A stretch of 64,000 nt of DNA from Ornithinimicrobium avium (GTDB lineage Bacteria > Actinomycetota > Actinomycetes > Actinomycetales > Dermatophilaceae). Positions 7,286 to 16,040 of this stretch are shown in pieces. The stretch covers positions 1,054,001 through 1,118,000 of the forward strand of contig NZ_CP031229.1 in NCBI RefSeq assembly GCF_003351765.1, given 5' to 3'. The position numbers and the translations under genes were made by a program. Positions within the stretch are counted from its first letter, which is position 1; each line of letters opens with the position of its first letter. A model generated the notes under the pieces. It was not told the DNA's origin, searched no databases, and saw only the letters and a program-made list of their open reading frames with translations.

Positions 7286-8514
7286 CGTGGGGCGTCACCC
7301 TCACGCGCCACGACGCGCACGCCGCCCTGGTGCACCGAGCGGACCCGCCCGCGCAGCCCGTCGAGGTCGTCGTGGGCACCGTCCAGGACGACGACGTCGG
7401 CGACCTTGCCCGGCTCCAGGGTGCCGAAGTCCTCCTCGACCCCGAGCAGCTCGGCGGCCGAGCGGGTCGTGGCCTCCCACGCGGCCTGCGCACCCAGGCC
7501 CAGGTCGGCCATGAGCCTGACCTCCTCGAGGTTGGTGCCGTGGACGCCGACACCGGAGTCGGTGCCCATGGCGACGCGCACGCCCGCCTCGACCGCCCGG
7601 CGGAAGGAGTCGTCGTGGACCTCGGCGACCATCCGGGCCTTCTCCAGCACGCGGTCGGAGATCGCCGCGCCGGCCTCCGCCTGCGCCAGCACGGCGCGGG
7701 GCGCGGAGAGGGTCGGCACCAGCCAGGTGCCGTGCTCGAGCATGAGCCCGATCGCCTCCTCGTCCAGGTAGATCCCGTGCTCGACCGAGCGCACCCCGCC
7801 GCGCACCGCGGTCTTGATCCCCTCGGCGGCCTGGGCGTGCGCCATCACGTGCAGACCCGCGGCCGAGGCCTCGGTGACCAGCGCCTCGAGCTCGTCGTCG
7901 CGGAAGTGCCCGTGCCGCGGGTTGCTCAGCGGCGAGAGCACGCCACCGCTCGTGGCGACCTTGATGACGTCGGCACCCGCGCGGACCAGCTCCCGGACCT
8001 TGCGGCGCATCTCCGCCGGGCCGTCCACCACGGCGGACGGCACGCCCGGGTGGGACGGCAGAAGGCCGAGCTCGGCGCCGCACACGTGCCAGTCGTCGCC
8101 GTGCCCGCCGGTCTGGCTGAGCATCGTCAGCGCGATCTGCATGCGCGGGCCCGGCGTCAGGCCCCGCCGCACCGCCTCGGCCACGCCCAGGTCCGCTCCC
8201 CCGGCGTCCCGGACCCAGGTGACCCCGGTCCCCAGCGTCGCCCGCATCCGGTGCACGGCCTGGAAGAACGGCAACGAGAACGGCGTCTGCAGCACCCTCA
8301 TCAGGTCCGGCTGCTCGAACATGAAGTGCACGTGGCAGTCGAACAGCCCCGGCAGGACCGTCGACCCGGCGCACTCCACGACCTCCTCGGCGTCCACGTC
8401 CAGCCCGGTGCCCACCTGGGCGACGCGGCCGTCCACCACATACACGTCGCCCTCGGCGGGAGGGCTGCCCGTGCCGTCGAGGACGGTGCCGCCGCGGAAG
8501 AGGGTGCTCGTCAT
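7282..8514 (-). CDS. Metal-dependent amidohydrolase (imidazolonepropionase/prolidase-like)
   Basis: A 410-residue amidohydrolase-superfamily TIM barrel. The HxH metal motif is in FDCHVHFMFEQPD (about 60-72). A carboxylated-lysine candidate lies in ADVIKVATSGG, further metal histidines in GLHVMAHAQ and SVEHGIYLD, and the catalytic Asp in AMGTDSGVG. A typical C-terminal composite-domain strand is GTLEPGKVADVVVLDG. Relatives hydrolyse Xaa-Pro dipeptides, N-acyl compounds or organophosphates, and the substrate cannot be fixed. The ATG start lies six bases after a TAGGGT hexamer, suggesting a leaderless transcript. First gene of the amidohydrolase-MFS-oxidoreductase run. Confidence 0.88.
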   Translation of the reverse strand: MTSTLFRGGTVLDGTGSPPAEGDVYVVDGRVAQVGTGLDVDAEEVVECAGSTVLPGLFDCHVHFMFEQPDLMRVLQTPFSLPFFQAVHRMRATLGTGVTWVRDAGGADLGVAEAVRRGLTPGPRMQIALTMLSQTGGHGDDWHVCGAELGLLPSHPGVPSAVVDGPAEMRRKVRELVRAGADVIKVATSGGVLSPLSNPRHGHFRDDELEALVTEASAAGLHVMAHAQAAEGIKTAVRGGVRSVEHGIYLDEEAIGLMLEHGTWLVPTLSAPRAVLAQAEAGAAISDRVLEKARMVAEVHDDSFRRAVEAGVRVAMGTDSGVGVHGTNLEEVRLMADLGLGAQAAWEATTRSAAELLGVEEDFGTLEPGKVADVVVLDGAHDDLDGLRGRVRSVHQGGVRVVAREGDAPR

Positions 8515-8612
8515 ACCGGCACCCTAATCGCGCGGGGCCGCGGGCCGCGGCGCACCGGGGGCGGGGCGCGCCGGCAGGTCGCTGTCGGCGCGGAGGACTA
8601 CAGTCCCCGGAT

Positions 8613-10172
8613 GTGCCCACCACCGCCGCCCCGCCCGTGACCGCTCCCACGACCAGCCCCTGGCCGGCGCTGTGGGCCCTGGTCATCGGCTTCTTCATGA
8701 TCCTGGTCGACTCCACGATCGTGTCGGTGGCCACGCCCGCGCTCATGGACGCCTTCGACGCCTCGATCAACGAGGTCATGTGGGTCACCTCCTCCTACCT
8801 GCTGGCGTATGCCGTGCCGCTGCTGATCACCGGCCGGCTCGGCGACCGGGTGGGACCCAGACCGGTCTACCTGGTGGGCCTGACGGTCTTCACGCTGGCC
8901 TCGCTCTGGTGCGGGCTGACCGGCGACCTCGGCCTGGGCATCGGGGCGCTCATCACCGCGCGGGCGGTGCAGGGCCTGGGGGCCTCGATGATGACCCCGC
9001 AGACGATGGCGGTGATCACCCGCACCTTCCCGGCGGAGCGGCGCGGCAGCGCGATGGCGCTGTGGGGGGCCACGGCCGGCGTGGCCACGCTGGTCGGTCC
9101 GCTGCTCGGCGGCGTGCTCATCGACGGCCTGGGCTGGGAGTGGATCTTCTTCGTCAACGTGCCCGTCGGCGTCCTGGGTCTGCTCCTCGCGGTCCGCCTG
9201 GTCCCCCGGCTGGAGACGCACGCGCACCGCTTCGACCTGGTCGGCGTCGTCCTCAGCGCGGTCGGGCTCTTCTGCCTCGTCTTCGGCATCCAGGAGGGGC
9301 AGAACTACGACTGGGGCGCGATCACCGGGTTCGTCTCGGTGCCGCTGCTCATCATCACCGGCGCCGTCCTCATGGTCGCCTTCGTGGTCTGGCAGGCGGT
9401 CACCAGGGGCGAGCCGCTCGTGCCCCTCCGCCTGTTCGGGGACCGCAACTTCTCGATGGCCAACATCGCCATCACCGCCACCGGCTTCACGGTGGTGGCG
9501 ATGATCTTCCCGGTGATGATCTGGGCGCAGGGCGTGCGCGGGCTCTCCCCGACGATGGCGGCGCTGCTGCTCGCGCCGTCATCGGTGATGTCCTTCGCCC
9601 TCGCGCCGCTGGCGGGACGGCTCACCGACCGCGTCCACCCCCGCCTGCTCGTCGGCGGCGGCACCCTGGCGCTCGCGGTCGGGCTGGTGATGATGAGCCG
9701 GGCGATGACGCCGGACGCGCCGTTGTGGCACGTCCTCGCCGCGCAGTTCGTCCTCGGCCTGGCCAGCCCGTTCATCTGGGGGCCGCTGTCGACGGCAGCC
9801 ACGCGCAACCTGCCGCCGCAGCGCGCCGGTGCGGGCGCGGGGGTCTACAACACGACCCGGCAGATCGGCTCGGTGCTGGGCAGCGCCGCCATCTCGGTGC
9901 TCATGGAGGCCCGGCTGGCGGCCCGGCTGGGCGGGGCGCCCGGCGCTCCTGCCCCGGGGACGGGTGAGGGCATGACCGGCGGGGCGCAGATGCCGCCCCT
10001 CGTCGCCGAGCAGTTCTCCCGGGCGCTGTCCGAGTCGATGTTCCTGCCTGCCGCCGTCATCCTCGTCGGCCTGCTCGCGGCACTCTTCTTCGAGCTGCCG
10101 CGCCACATGGCCGAGCAGCGGCAGGGGCGGCAGGGGCGTCGGCACGAGCGCGGCCGCCACGCCCGGACATGA
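8613..10172 (+). CDS. DHA2-family (14-TM) MFS drug exporter
   Basis: A 519-residue EmrB/QacA-type exporter. TM1 carries the DHA2 signature FFMILVDSTIVSVATPAL. The antiporter motif follows as GRLGDRVGPRPVY, and motif C is WGATAGVATLVGPLLGG. The hydrophobic profile fits 14 helices. It likely uses proton antiport to expel cationic or lipophilic compounds; the specific substrate is unknown. The GTG start at 8613 follows a TACAGT hexamer by eight bases. Its stop overlaps the ATG of the flavin monooxygenase as ATGA. Confidence 0.9.
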   Translation: MPTTAAPPVTAPTTSPWPALWALVIGFFMILVDSTIVSVATPALMDAFDASINEVMWVTSSYLLAYAVPLLITGRLGDRVGPRPVYLVGLTVFTLASLWCGLTGDLGLGIGALITARAVQGLGASMMTPQTMAVITRTFPAERRGSAMALWGATAGVATLVGPLLGGVLIDGLGWEWIFFVNVPVGVLGLLLAVRLVPRLETHAHRFDLVGVVLSAVGLFCLVFGIQEGQNYDWGAITGFVSVPLLIITGAVLMVAFVVWQAVTRGEPLVPLRLFGDRNFSMANIAITATGFTVVAMIFPVMIWAQGVRGLSPTMAALLLAPSSVMSFALAPLAGRLTDRVHPRLLVGGGTLALAVGLVMMSRAMTPDAPLWHVLAAQFVLGLASPFIWGPLSTAATRNLPPQRAGAGAGVYNTTRQIGSVLGSAAISVLMEARLAARLGGAPGAPAPGTGEGMTGGAQMPPLVAEQFSRALSESMFLPAAVILVGLLAALFFELPRHMAEQRQGRQGRRHERGRHART

Positions 10173-11281
10173 GCGACGAGCCCGCACCGCGCCGTGTCGA
10201 CGTCGTCGTGGTCGGTGCCGGCCAGGCCGGCCTGTCGACCGCCTACCACCTGGTCCGCCGCGGCTTCGTGCCCGTCGGCCGGGGCGCCGACGGCGTGACC
10301 GGGACCTATGTCGTCCTGGACGGCGAGCAGGGTCCGGGCGGGGCGTGGCGGCACCGCTGGCGCTCGTTGCGGATGGACACCGTCAACGGGATCAACGAGC
10401 TGCCCGGCATGCCCACGCCGCAGGCCGACCCGTGCGCGCCGAGCTCGGAGTTCGTCACCGGCTACTTCGCCGACTACGAGGAGCAGCTCGACCTGGCCGT
10501 GCTCCGCCCGGTCCGCGTCACCAGCGTGTCCCGCGAGGACGACGACCCGCGCGGCCGCTTGCGGGTGGAGAGCAGCGTCGGCGCCTGGTCGGCCCGAGCG
10601 CTCGTCAACGCGACCGGGACCTGGTCCAAGCCGTTCTGGCCGGTCTACCCCGGGCAGGAGACCTTCCGCGGGCGTCAGCTGCACGTGGCCGACTACGTGA
10701 GCGCGCAGGAGCTCGCCGGCCGCCACGTGGCGGTGGTCGGCGGGGGCATCTCCGCGGTCCAGCTGCTCGACGAGATCTCGCTGGTGACCAGGACCAGCTG
10801 GTTCACCCGTCGCGAGCCGGTCTGGCGCGACACGCCCTTCGACGCGGGCGCCGGGCGGGCAGCCGTCGCGATGGTCGAGGACCGCGTCGCGCGCGGCCTG
10901 CCCCGCAGAGCGTCGTCTCGGTCACCGGGCTGATCCGGACGCCCTCGCTGCGGGCCGCTGCTGGACCGCCGGCCGATGTTCACCGAGATCGTGCCGGAGG
11001 GGGTGCGGCTGGCCGACCGCGCCGTGCTGCCGGTCGACGTCATCCTGTGGGCGACCGGTTTCCGCGCGGCGCTGGACCACCTGCGCCCGCTGCACCTGCG
11101 CGGCTCCGGGGGCGGCATCACGATGGCGGGCACGCGGGTCGCCGCCGAGCCGCGCGTGCACCTCGTCGGCTACGGTCCCTCGTCCTCGACGATCGGCGCC
11201 AACAGGGCGGGGCGGGCCGCGGTGAGCGAGCTGGTGCGACTCCTCGGGCGCGACGACGACCCGCCGGCGCTGCCACACTGA
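10169..11281 (+). pseudogene. Flavin-dependent monooxygenase/NAD(P)-binding oxidoreductase, disrupted by two compensating frameshifts
   Basis: The N-terminal frame (10169-10933) has two dinucleotide folds, VVVVGAGQAGLSTAYHL and HVAVVGGGISAVQLL, as in FMO/trkA-type oxidoreductases, and then stops at TGA 10931. The missing middle continues in the +1 frame as SVVSVTGLIRTPSLR. The C-terminal part (RRPMFTEIVPEGVRLAD ... ILWATGF ... GYGPSSSTIGANRAGRAA) returns to the original frame and ends at 11281. One base appears to be missing in the C-run at 10901-10904, with a second indel between about 10945 and 10965. This could be a recent pseudogene or two assembly errors. The start overlaps the exporter stop as ATGA. 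Confidence 0.8.
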
Positions 11282-11286
11282 CGGCC

Positions 11287-11805
11287 ATGGAGACGGGCAG
11301 GCAGCACCGCCGCCACGTGGGGGTCGTCGGCGCCGGCGAGGGGGCCACCGCCGAGCAGGAGGAGCCGGCCAGGCAGGTCGCTCGGCTCCTCGCGCTGTCC
11401 GGGGCCGTGGTGGTGACCGGCGGGCTGGGCGGGGTGATGGCGGCCGCCGCCGGCGGCTGCGCCGAGGCCGGCGGGACGAGCCTGGCGCTGCTGCCCGGGA
11501 CCGACCGGGCGCAGGCGGGTGCACCCCATACCCTCGTCGTTCCCACCGGCCTGGGCGAGCTGCGCAACGGACTGCTCGTGCGCAGCAGCGACGCCCTCGT
11601 CGCGGTCGGCCCGAGCTGGGGCACGCTCAGCGAGGTCGCGCTCGCGGTGCGCACCGGCGTGCCCGTGGTGCTCCTGGGCTGGGGCGCACTGGCCGACCAC
11701 CTGCCCACCGACCCCGGGCTGTCGGCACCGCGACGCGCGGGCACGCCCGAGGAGGCGGCGGACCTGGTCCGCGCGCTGCTGGACGCTCAGACGCCCCGCG
11801 GGTAG
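11287..11805 (+). CDS. LOG/SLOG-type Rossmann protein (TIGR00725-like)
   Basis: A 172-residue single-domain Rossmann protein. It has the glycine-rich VVVTGGLGGVMAAAAGG (about 38-54), the strand-turn ALLPGTDRAQA, and GELRNGLLVRSSDALVAVGPSWGTLSEVALAVR, which corresponds to the PGGxGTxxE-type nucleotide-binding loop of LOG/SLOG proteins. TIGR00725 members are presumed nucleotide-binding, but their reaction is unknown. Classical LOG cytokinin riboside 5'-monophosphate hydrolases carry PGGYGTLEE, which is diverged here (GPSWGTLSE). The ATG lies five bases after the flavin monooxygenase stop, so it is probably co-transcribed. Confidence 0.75.
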   Translation: METGRQHRRHVGVVGAGEGATAEQEEPARQVARLLALSGAVVVTGGLGGVMAAAAGGCAEAGGTSLALLPGTDRAQAGAPHTLVVPTGLGELRNGLLVRSSDALVAVGPSWGTLSEVALAVRTGVPVVLLGWGALADHLPTDPGLSAPRRAGTPEEAADLVRALLDAQTPRG

Positions 11806-11813
11806 GGGGACGC

Positions 11814-12008
11814 TCAGCCCTGGCTGCTCTCCCCGGCGGGCGTCCGCGGTGCCGTGCCGGGTGCCTCGGCCCGGGCCTGCGGCGGGACGCCGCGGCGCCT
11901 GCCCAGGACGGTCCGCGCCACGGCGCTGACCGCGACCGCGGCCAGCGCGGTGCCGAAGATCCAGGCGAACGGCGACGCGTCGCCGGACCGGTCGGTGGAC
12001 CTGCTCAT
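11814..12008 (-). CDS. Small single-pass membrane protein, unknown
   Basis: A 64-residue protein: short polar N-terminus (MSRSTDRSGDASP), one hydrophobic helix (FAWIFGTALAAVAVSAVA, about 14-31), then a basic RRRG stop-transfer and a Pro/Ala-rich tail. The ATG at 12006-12008 has GAGGAG six bases upstream, which supports translation. It converges on the LOG gene and sits downstream of the L,D-transpeptidase on the same strand. I do not recognise a family. Confidence 0.6.
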   Translation of the reverse strand: MSRSTDRSGDASPFAWIFGTALAAVAVSAVARTVLGRRRGVPPQARAEAPGTAPRTPAGESSQG

Positions 12009-12085
12009 CGGGTGCTCCTCGTCTCCTCGGGCTCGTGCTCCCAGTCTGCCGCGCCCGGGCCGGCGGACGCAGGGACGTGCGCAGG

Positions 12086-12934
12086 TCAGACGACCAGGAC
12101 GCGGCCGCCCATCGCGAGCAGGCTCTGCGACCAGAACATGTCCATCGCCGCGACCGAGATGCGGGCGCAGCCGTGCGAGGCGGGCCACGGCGGGATGCTC
12201 TCCGAGCCGTGGATCGCGTAGTCGCCGTAGTAGAACATCGGCCGGTAGAGCTCGCCGAGCTCGCCCTCGCGCCAGCCGCTGGCGTCGGTGTACCAGACCT
12301 GGAAGTCGCCCGCCGGGGTGTGCGCGACGTAGTCGCCGCCCTGGTACTCGTAGGGCTCGCCGTTGCCGGTGGAGGTGTTGAGCGTGATCGCGGTGGAGCC
12401 GCCGCGGACGACGAGGAGCAGGTCGATGCCGACGTGCACCTCGACGTGGTCACCGCCGGCGGCCGGCGCCGGGCGGAAACCGGTGGCGAGGGCCGCCAGG
12501 GTGGCGGGGCCGGCGACACCGTCGACCACCAGGCCGTTGGCCTTCTGCGCCGCCCACACCGCCTGCTGGGTCAGGTGCCCGAAGCCGCCGTCGGGGTTGC
12601 CGCACCAGTAGCTGGCGGCGCTGAGCTGCTGCTGCAGGGCCAGCACGCCGTCACCGGCGTCGCCCCGCCGGAAGGCCGAGGGCGGCTCTTCGGGCTCAGG
12701 CGCGGGCTCGACCGGCTCGGCGGGCTGCTCGGGCTCGGGCTCCGGTTCCGGTTCCGGTTCCGGTTCCGGCTCCGGCGGTGGCGGGGGCGCGAAGCGGTCC
12801 CAGCTGTCCTGCAGCCCGCCCAGGACCGCGCCGGTGACCAGGCCCAGCCCGCCCCTGATGAGGTCCCGCCGGCCCACTGCCAGCCGACCCAGCGACGCCC
12901 GGAAGATCTCTTCCCGTCGTGTCCTCAAGCGCAC
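12086..12934 (-). CDS. L,D-transpeptidase with peptidoglycan-binding domain
   Basis: A 282-residue exported enzyme. Its N-terminus is basic (RRDLIRGG, twin-arginine-like at about 22-29) with a hydrophobic run (GLGLVTGAVLGGL). A Pro-Glu repeat stalk follows (about 50-85), then a PG_binding_1 domain (GDAGDGVLALQQQL ... GVAGPATLAALA) and a C-terminal YkuD domain with YAIHGSESIPPWPASHGCARI, in which the HGC cysteine is the nucleophile. It probably forms 3-3 cross-links or anchors proteins in the wall. The GTG start is at 12932-12934. The Pro-Glu stalk is encoded by a hexanucleotide repeat and may vary in length. Confidence 0.9.
   Translation of the reverse strand: MRLRTRREEIFRASLGRLAVGRRDLIRGGLGLVTGAVLGGLQDSWDRFAPPPPPEPEPEPEPEPEPEPEQPAEPVEPAPEPEEPPSAFRRGDAGDGVLALQQQLSAASYWCGNPDGGFGHLTQQAVWAAQKANGLVVDGVAGPATLAALATGFRPAPAAGGDHVEVHVGIDLLLVVRGGSTAITLNTSTGNGEPYEYQGGDYVAHTPAGDFQVWYTDASGWREGELGELYRPMFYYGDYAIHGSESIPPWPASHGCARISVAAMDMFWSQSLLAMGGRVLVV
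12731..12776. repeat. Hexanucleotide repeat (ggttcc-type) encoding the Pro-Glu stalk
   Basis: Four perfect copies of ggttcc plus flanking ggctcc/ggctcg variants encode alternating Pro-Glu in the L,D-transpeptidase linker. Gain or loss of a unit keeps frame and changes stalk length by two residues. Confidence 0.8.
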
Positions 12935-13086
12935 GGCTCACCCCTTCGCCTCGTCCGACGCCGTCATCCAGTAGACGTGACGGGCCGCCCGGGATGTCGC
13001 GCGGCGCGCCCGGACGATGCCGAATCGTGACCTGAGCCAGGTCGGCCTCGCGAGCTAGCGGCTGGCAGGCGGGTCCGGGTGCGCCG

Positions 13087-13827
13087 TCACTGCCCGACCG
13101 CCTCGGCCAGCGCCCTGGCCGCGGGGAAGAGCACGTTGTTCTCCTGGTGGAGCTGGTGGTGCAGGCGGGTCTGCATCGTCCGCAGCGCCTCGTTCATCTC
13201 GCGGAAGGTGACGCACCCGTCGTGCGGCGTGGCGAAGTCGTGGGTGATGCGCTGGATCTCGCCGAGGACGGCACCCATGACGTCGTGCTCGCCGGTGAGC
13301 TCGTCGAGCAGGTCGACGAGGGGACCCTGGCCGGTGTCGACCGGACGGCGCGTCGCCTCGAGCTGGGCGATCGCCGGGAAGACGACGCGCTCCTCACGGA
13401 TCAGGTGCGGACCCAGGTCGGCCACGAGCGCAGAGAACAGCTCGCGCACCCGCCGCAGGTGCGGGTGGTGCCAGCCGTGCACGCGGGCCACGGTGTCCAC
13501 GAGGTCCTGGGTCTTCAGCAGCGCGCCCCACATCTGCGCGTGGTGCGTGTCGACGAGCTGCCGGGTCAGGCCCCCGAGGTCGCCCGCCGCTGCGGCCGCC
13601 GGCACGTGGGTGGCAGCGGTGAGGTTCAGCGCGGCGCTGACCTCCTCGAGCGCCACGCCGGCGTTGGCGCTGGCCTGCGCGAGCGTGCTCTCGCCGTCGC
13701 AGCAGTAGCGAAGGCCGAACTTCTCCAGCACCTTGGCGCGCGAGCCGTCGGCGAGGACCAGGTCGGCGAGAGTCACCTCCCCGGGTGACACGGGACGGGA
13801 ACGGTCGGTCGGGACGGTGCTGGTCAT
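13087..13827 (-). CDS. Di-iron Fe-S cluster repair protein (RIC/ScdA/YtfE family)
   Basis: A 246-residue protein with the N-terminal ScdA_N/DUF542 helix domain (VLEKFGLRYCCDGESTLAQA; the CC pair is diagnostic) followed by a hemerythrin-like four-helix domain. Its histidine/glutamate ligands are in DTHHAQMWG, HLIREERVVFPA, GEHDVMG and HHQLHQENNVLFPA. RIC proteins restore iron-sulfur clusters damaged by NO or oxidants. The chosen ATG at 13825-13827 has GGAGG eight bases upstream; the frame is open further. The upstream region carries a Crp/Fnr-type palindrome (13895-13910) and a DtxR-like sequence (13871-13889), matching expected NO, redox or iron control. Confidence 0.9.
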   Translation of the reverse strand: MTSTVPTDRSRPVSPGEVTLADLVLADGSRAKVLEKFGLRYCCDGESTLAQASANAGVALEEVSAALNLTAATHVPAAAAAGDLGGLTRQLVDTHHAQMWGALLKTQDLVDTVARVHGWHHPHLRRVRELFSALVADLGPHLIREERVVFPAIAQLEATRRPVDTGQGPLVDLLDELTGEHDVMGAVLGEIQRITHDFATPHDGCVTFREMNEALRTMQTRLHHQLHQENNVLFPAARALAEAVGQ

Positions 13828-13870
13828 GGTGCTCGCCTCCGGGGCTGGCAGGTATGTCGTGCACGTCACG

Positions 13871-13889
13871 TTAGGGCAGCCTTACCCCC
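13871..13889. promoter_or_regulatory. Possible DtxR/IdeR-like box
   Basis: TTAGGGCAGCCTTACCCCC agrees by eye with about 13 of 19 positions of the iron-box consensus TTAGGTTAGSCTAACCTAA, the better half being TTAGG. It lies 44-62 bp upstream of the Fe-S repair start. The 3' half is poor, so this is weak. Confidence 0.25.
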
Positions 13890-13894
13890 GGTTC

Positions 13895-13910
13895 CTTGAC
13901 ACGCGTCAAG
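13895..13910. promoter_or_regulatory. Crp/Fnr-type palindrome CTTGAC-N4-GTCAAG
   Basis: This perfect inverted repeat with a 4-bp centre is of the Fnr/Dnr/HcpR class (TTGAy-N4-rTCAA). It is centred about 75 bp upstream of the Fe-S repair gene start, and NO-responsive Crp/Fnr regulators often control such genes. No Crp/Fnr gene is in this window. Confidence 0.55.
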
Positions 13911-13996
13911 TCCCGCCTGCGACCAGCCACGACGCGGGTCGGGCGGGCTGTCCCCTGCTCGCCCGACCCGTCCCGCGGGCCGCGGCGGCAGGGCGT

Positions 13997-14716
13997 TCAG
14001 GTCACGGCGCCGGCCAGGGTGACCATCACCGCGACCATCACCCGGTTGTCGACGCCGAGCTTGTCCTGGACCGAGGACAGCTGGGCCTTGACGGTGCTGG
14101 TGCTGACGTAGAGACGCTCGCCGATCTCGCTGTTGGACAGCCCCCGGGCGACGAGGCCGGCGACCTCGGCCTCGCGCGGGGTCAGGGTGCTCACCGCGCG
14201 CACGGCGCGCACCTGCTCGGGCGGCAGGACCGTGTCGTGCAGGTGCTGCATCAGCTGGCGGGCGGTGCGCTTGGAGACCGCGCCCTCGCCGGCCGCCACG
14301 GCCAGCACGTGGCGGACCAGGTCCTCGGGGGACTCGGTCTTGAGCAGGAACCCGCTCGCGCCGGCGGCGGCCGCCCGCAGCGGCTCGTCGTCGGAGTCGA
14401 AGGTGGTCAGCACCACGACCTCGGGCGGGTGGGGCAGCGCGCGGAGCCTCATGGTGGCGGTGAGGCCGTCCATCCTCTGCATGCGCACGTCCATGAGCAC
14501 GACGTCGGGGTGGTGGCGCTGCACGGCCTCGACGGCCTGGTCCCCGTCCGGCACGGACGCGACGACCTCGACCTGCCCGGCGCTGCCGCGGCCGAGGATC
14601 AGCCGCAGCCCGGCGCACACCATCGGGTCGTCGTCGACGAGCAGGACCCGCACGGGGCGCTCCCCCGCTGCGGCTCCGGTCCCCGCTGCGGCTCCGGTCC
14701 CCGCCTCGGCGCTCAC
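13997..14716 (-). CDS. NarL/LuxR-type response regulator
   Basis: A 239-residue two-domain regulator. The receiver domain has the acidic pocket in VRVLLVDDDPMV (about 19-30), the phospho-acceptor Asp in DVVLMDVRM (about residue 73) and the Lys in GFLLKTESPEDL. The C-terminal GerE/LuxR helix-turn-helix is LTPREAEVAGLVARGLSNSE followed by STSTVKAQLSSV. The GTG start at 14714-14716 overlaps the kinase stop as GTGA, so the pair is translationally coupled. The first 16 residues include an (AAAGTG) repeat with no domain. It likely regulates its own operon and the divergent DUF4352 gene through the inverted repeats at 16041-16118 (inference). Confidence 0.92.
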   Translation of the reverse strand: MSAEAGTGAAAGTGAAAGERPVRVLLVDDDPMVCAGLRLILGRGSAGQVEVVASVPDGDQAVEAVQRHHPDVVLMDVRMQRMDGLTATMRLRALPHPPEVVVLTTFDSDDEPLRAAAAGASGFLLKTESPEDLVRHVLAVAAGEGAVSKRTARQLMQHLHDTVLPPEQVRAVRAVSTLTPREAEVAGLVARGLSNSEIGERLYVSTSTVKAQLSSVQDKLGVDNRVMVAVMVTLAGAVT

Positions 14717-16008
14717 TCCGACCTCCCTGTCCACGGCAGCCGCACGTCCACGGTGAACCGGCCGTCCTCCTCGGGCAGCTCGAGGCTGCCGCCGAGGATC
14801 TCGACCCGCTCCGCGACGCCCTGCAGGCCGCTGCCCTGCTCGCCGCCCGGCACGGCACCGGGTGGGAGGGCGTTGGACGCCTGGATGTGCACGCCGTCCT
14901 CCGGTCCGCCGACGACCTTGAGCCGCAGCAGCTCGGAGGGTGCGTGCTTGCGGGCGTTGGTGAGCAATTCCTGGACGATCCGGTAGACGGAGTGCGCCAG
15001 CACCGGCGCCGCCTCGTCGGCGCCCTGCAGAAAGACCGTCGAGGCGACCGGCACCCCCGAGTTGGCCATCTCGTCGACCACGCTGGACAGCTGGGACAGG
15101 GAGCTCACCGCGACCGGCGACAGCGGCCCCTCCCCGGGGCCCGCGGCCGGCTCGCGCAGGACGGTGACCAGGGAGCGCAGGTCGTCCATGGCGCGCTGGG
15201 CGTTCTCCCGGACGTAGCGCGCACTCTGCCGCAGGTCGGGTTCGGCGTCCGCGGCGACCTCGAGGCCGCCGGCGTGCAGGGTGAGCAGGGAGAGCCGGTG
15301 CCCGATGACGTCGTGCACCTCCCGCGCGATGAGGTCGCGCTCGGCCTGCCGGGTGAGCCGCGCGGAGAGCTGGCCGCTCGTGGCGCGCTGCACCTCCACC
15401 TCCTGCCGGGTGTCGTCCAGCTGGTGGCGGGCGCGCCGGTAGAAGGCCACCACCACGGGGAGGACGACGACGAGCAGGTAGACCACGCTGGCGCTGTAGA
15501 CGTTGAACGGCGTGGCCTGGTGCTCCGCCGTCCCGACCGGGGCGGTGACCATGCGGACGACCGACGCCGCTCCGGTCGGCCCGAAGGCGTCCCGCACGAA
15601 CCACACGGTGGCGCCGAGGACGTAGAGGAAGCCCAGGGACTCCGCCTCGTTGCGCTCCTCCTGGCGCACCGCCTGCGGCAGGACGAGAAGCATGACCGGC
15701 CCGATCGGGAAGATCAGCTGCAGGAAGCCCAGCCCCCAGGCGGTGTTGGCCAGGTCCCGCCGCCGCATGAGGAGCAGGAACGGCGCGCCCAGCGCGACCA
15801 GCGTCGCCAGGCCCTGGACCGCGTCGGCGACGCCGCCCCCCACGCCCGACCAGCCCCATACCCGGTTGCGCTCCCCCGCGGAGGCGACCGCCAGCACCGT
15901 GATGAGCAGGCCCACCACGACGAGCAGGACGCTGCGCACGACGAGGCCGGCGCGCGTGCCCAGCACCGACGGCACGCGCACCGCACCAGCCACCTTCGTC
16001 CCTGTCAT
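14713..16008 (-). CDS. NarL-type sensor histidine kinase (HisKA_3)
   Basis: A 431-residue membrane kinase. The N-terminal half holds about six hydrophobic segments with little extracytoplasmic sequence, suggesting sensing within or near the membrane. The dimerisation/phosphotransfer helix AERDLIAREVHDVIGH (His at about 228) is the HisKA_3 signature. The ATP domain has the N-box ELLTNARKHAP and the G-box GSGLQGVAERVEILGG. The signal is unknown. The ATG at 16006-16008 lacks a strong ribosome-binding site; the frame is open further upstream, but those codons overlap the promoter repeats. It forms an operon with the response regulator and is divergent from the DUF4352 gene. Confidence 0.9.
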   Translation of the reverse strand: MTGTKVAGAVRVPSVLGTRAGLVVRSVLLVVVGLLITVLAVASAGERNRVWGWSGVGGGVADAVQGLATLVALGAPFLLLMRRRDLANTAWGLGFLQLIFPIGPVMLLVLPQAVRQEERNEAESLGFLYVLGATVWFVRDAFGPTGAASVVRMVTAPVGTAEHQATPFNVYSASVVYLLVVVLPVVVAFYRRARHQLDDTRQEVEVQRATSGQLSARLTRQAERDLIAREVHDVIGHRLSLLTLHAGGLEVAADAEPDLRQSARYVRENAQRAMDDLRSLVTVLREPAAGPGEGPLSPVAVSSLSQLSSVVDEMANSGVPVASTVFLQGADEAAPVLAHSVYRIVQELLTNARKHAPSELLRLKVVGGPEDGVHIQASNALPPGAVPGGEQGSGLQGVAERVEILGGSLELPEEDGRFTVDVRLPWTGRSE

Positions 16009-16040
16009 GGCAGGAACGGTAGGACGCGGCACCGACAGAC

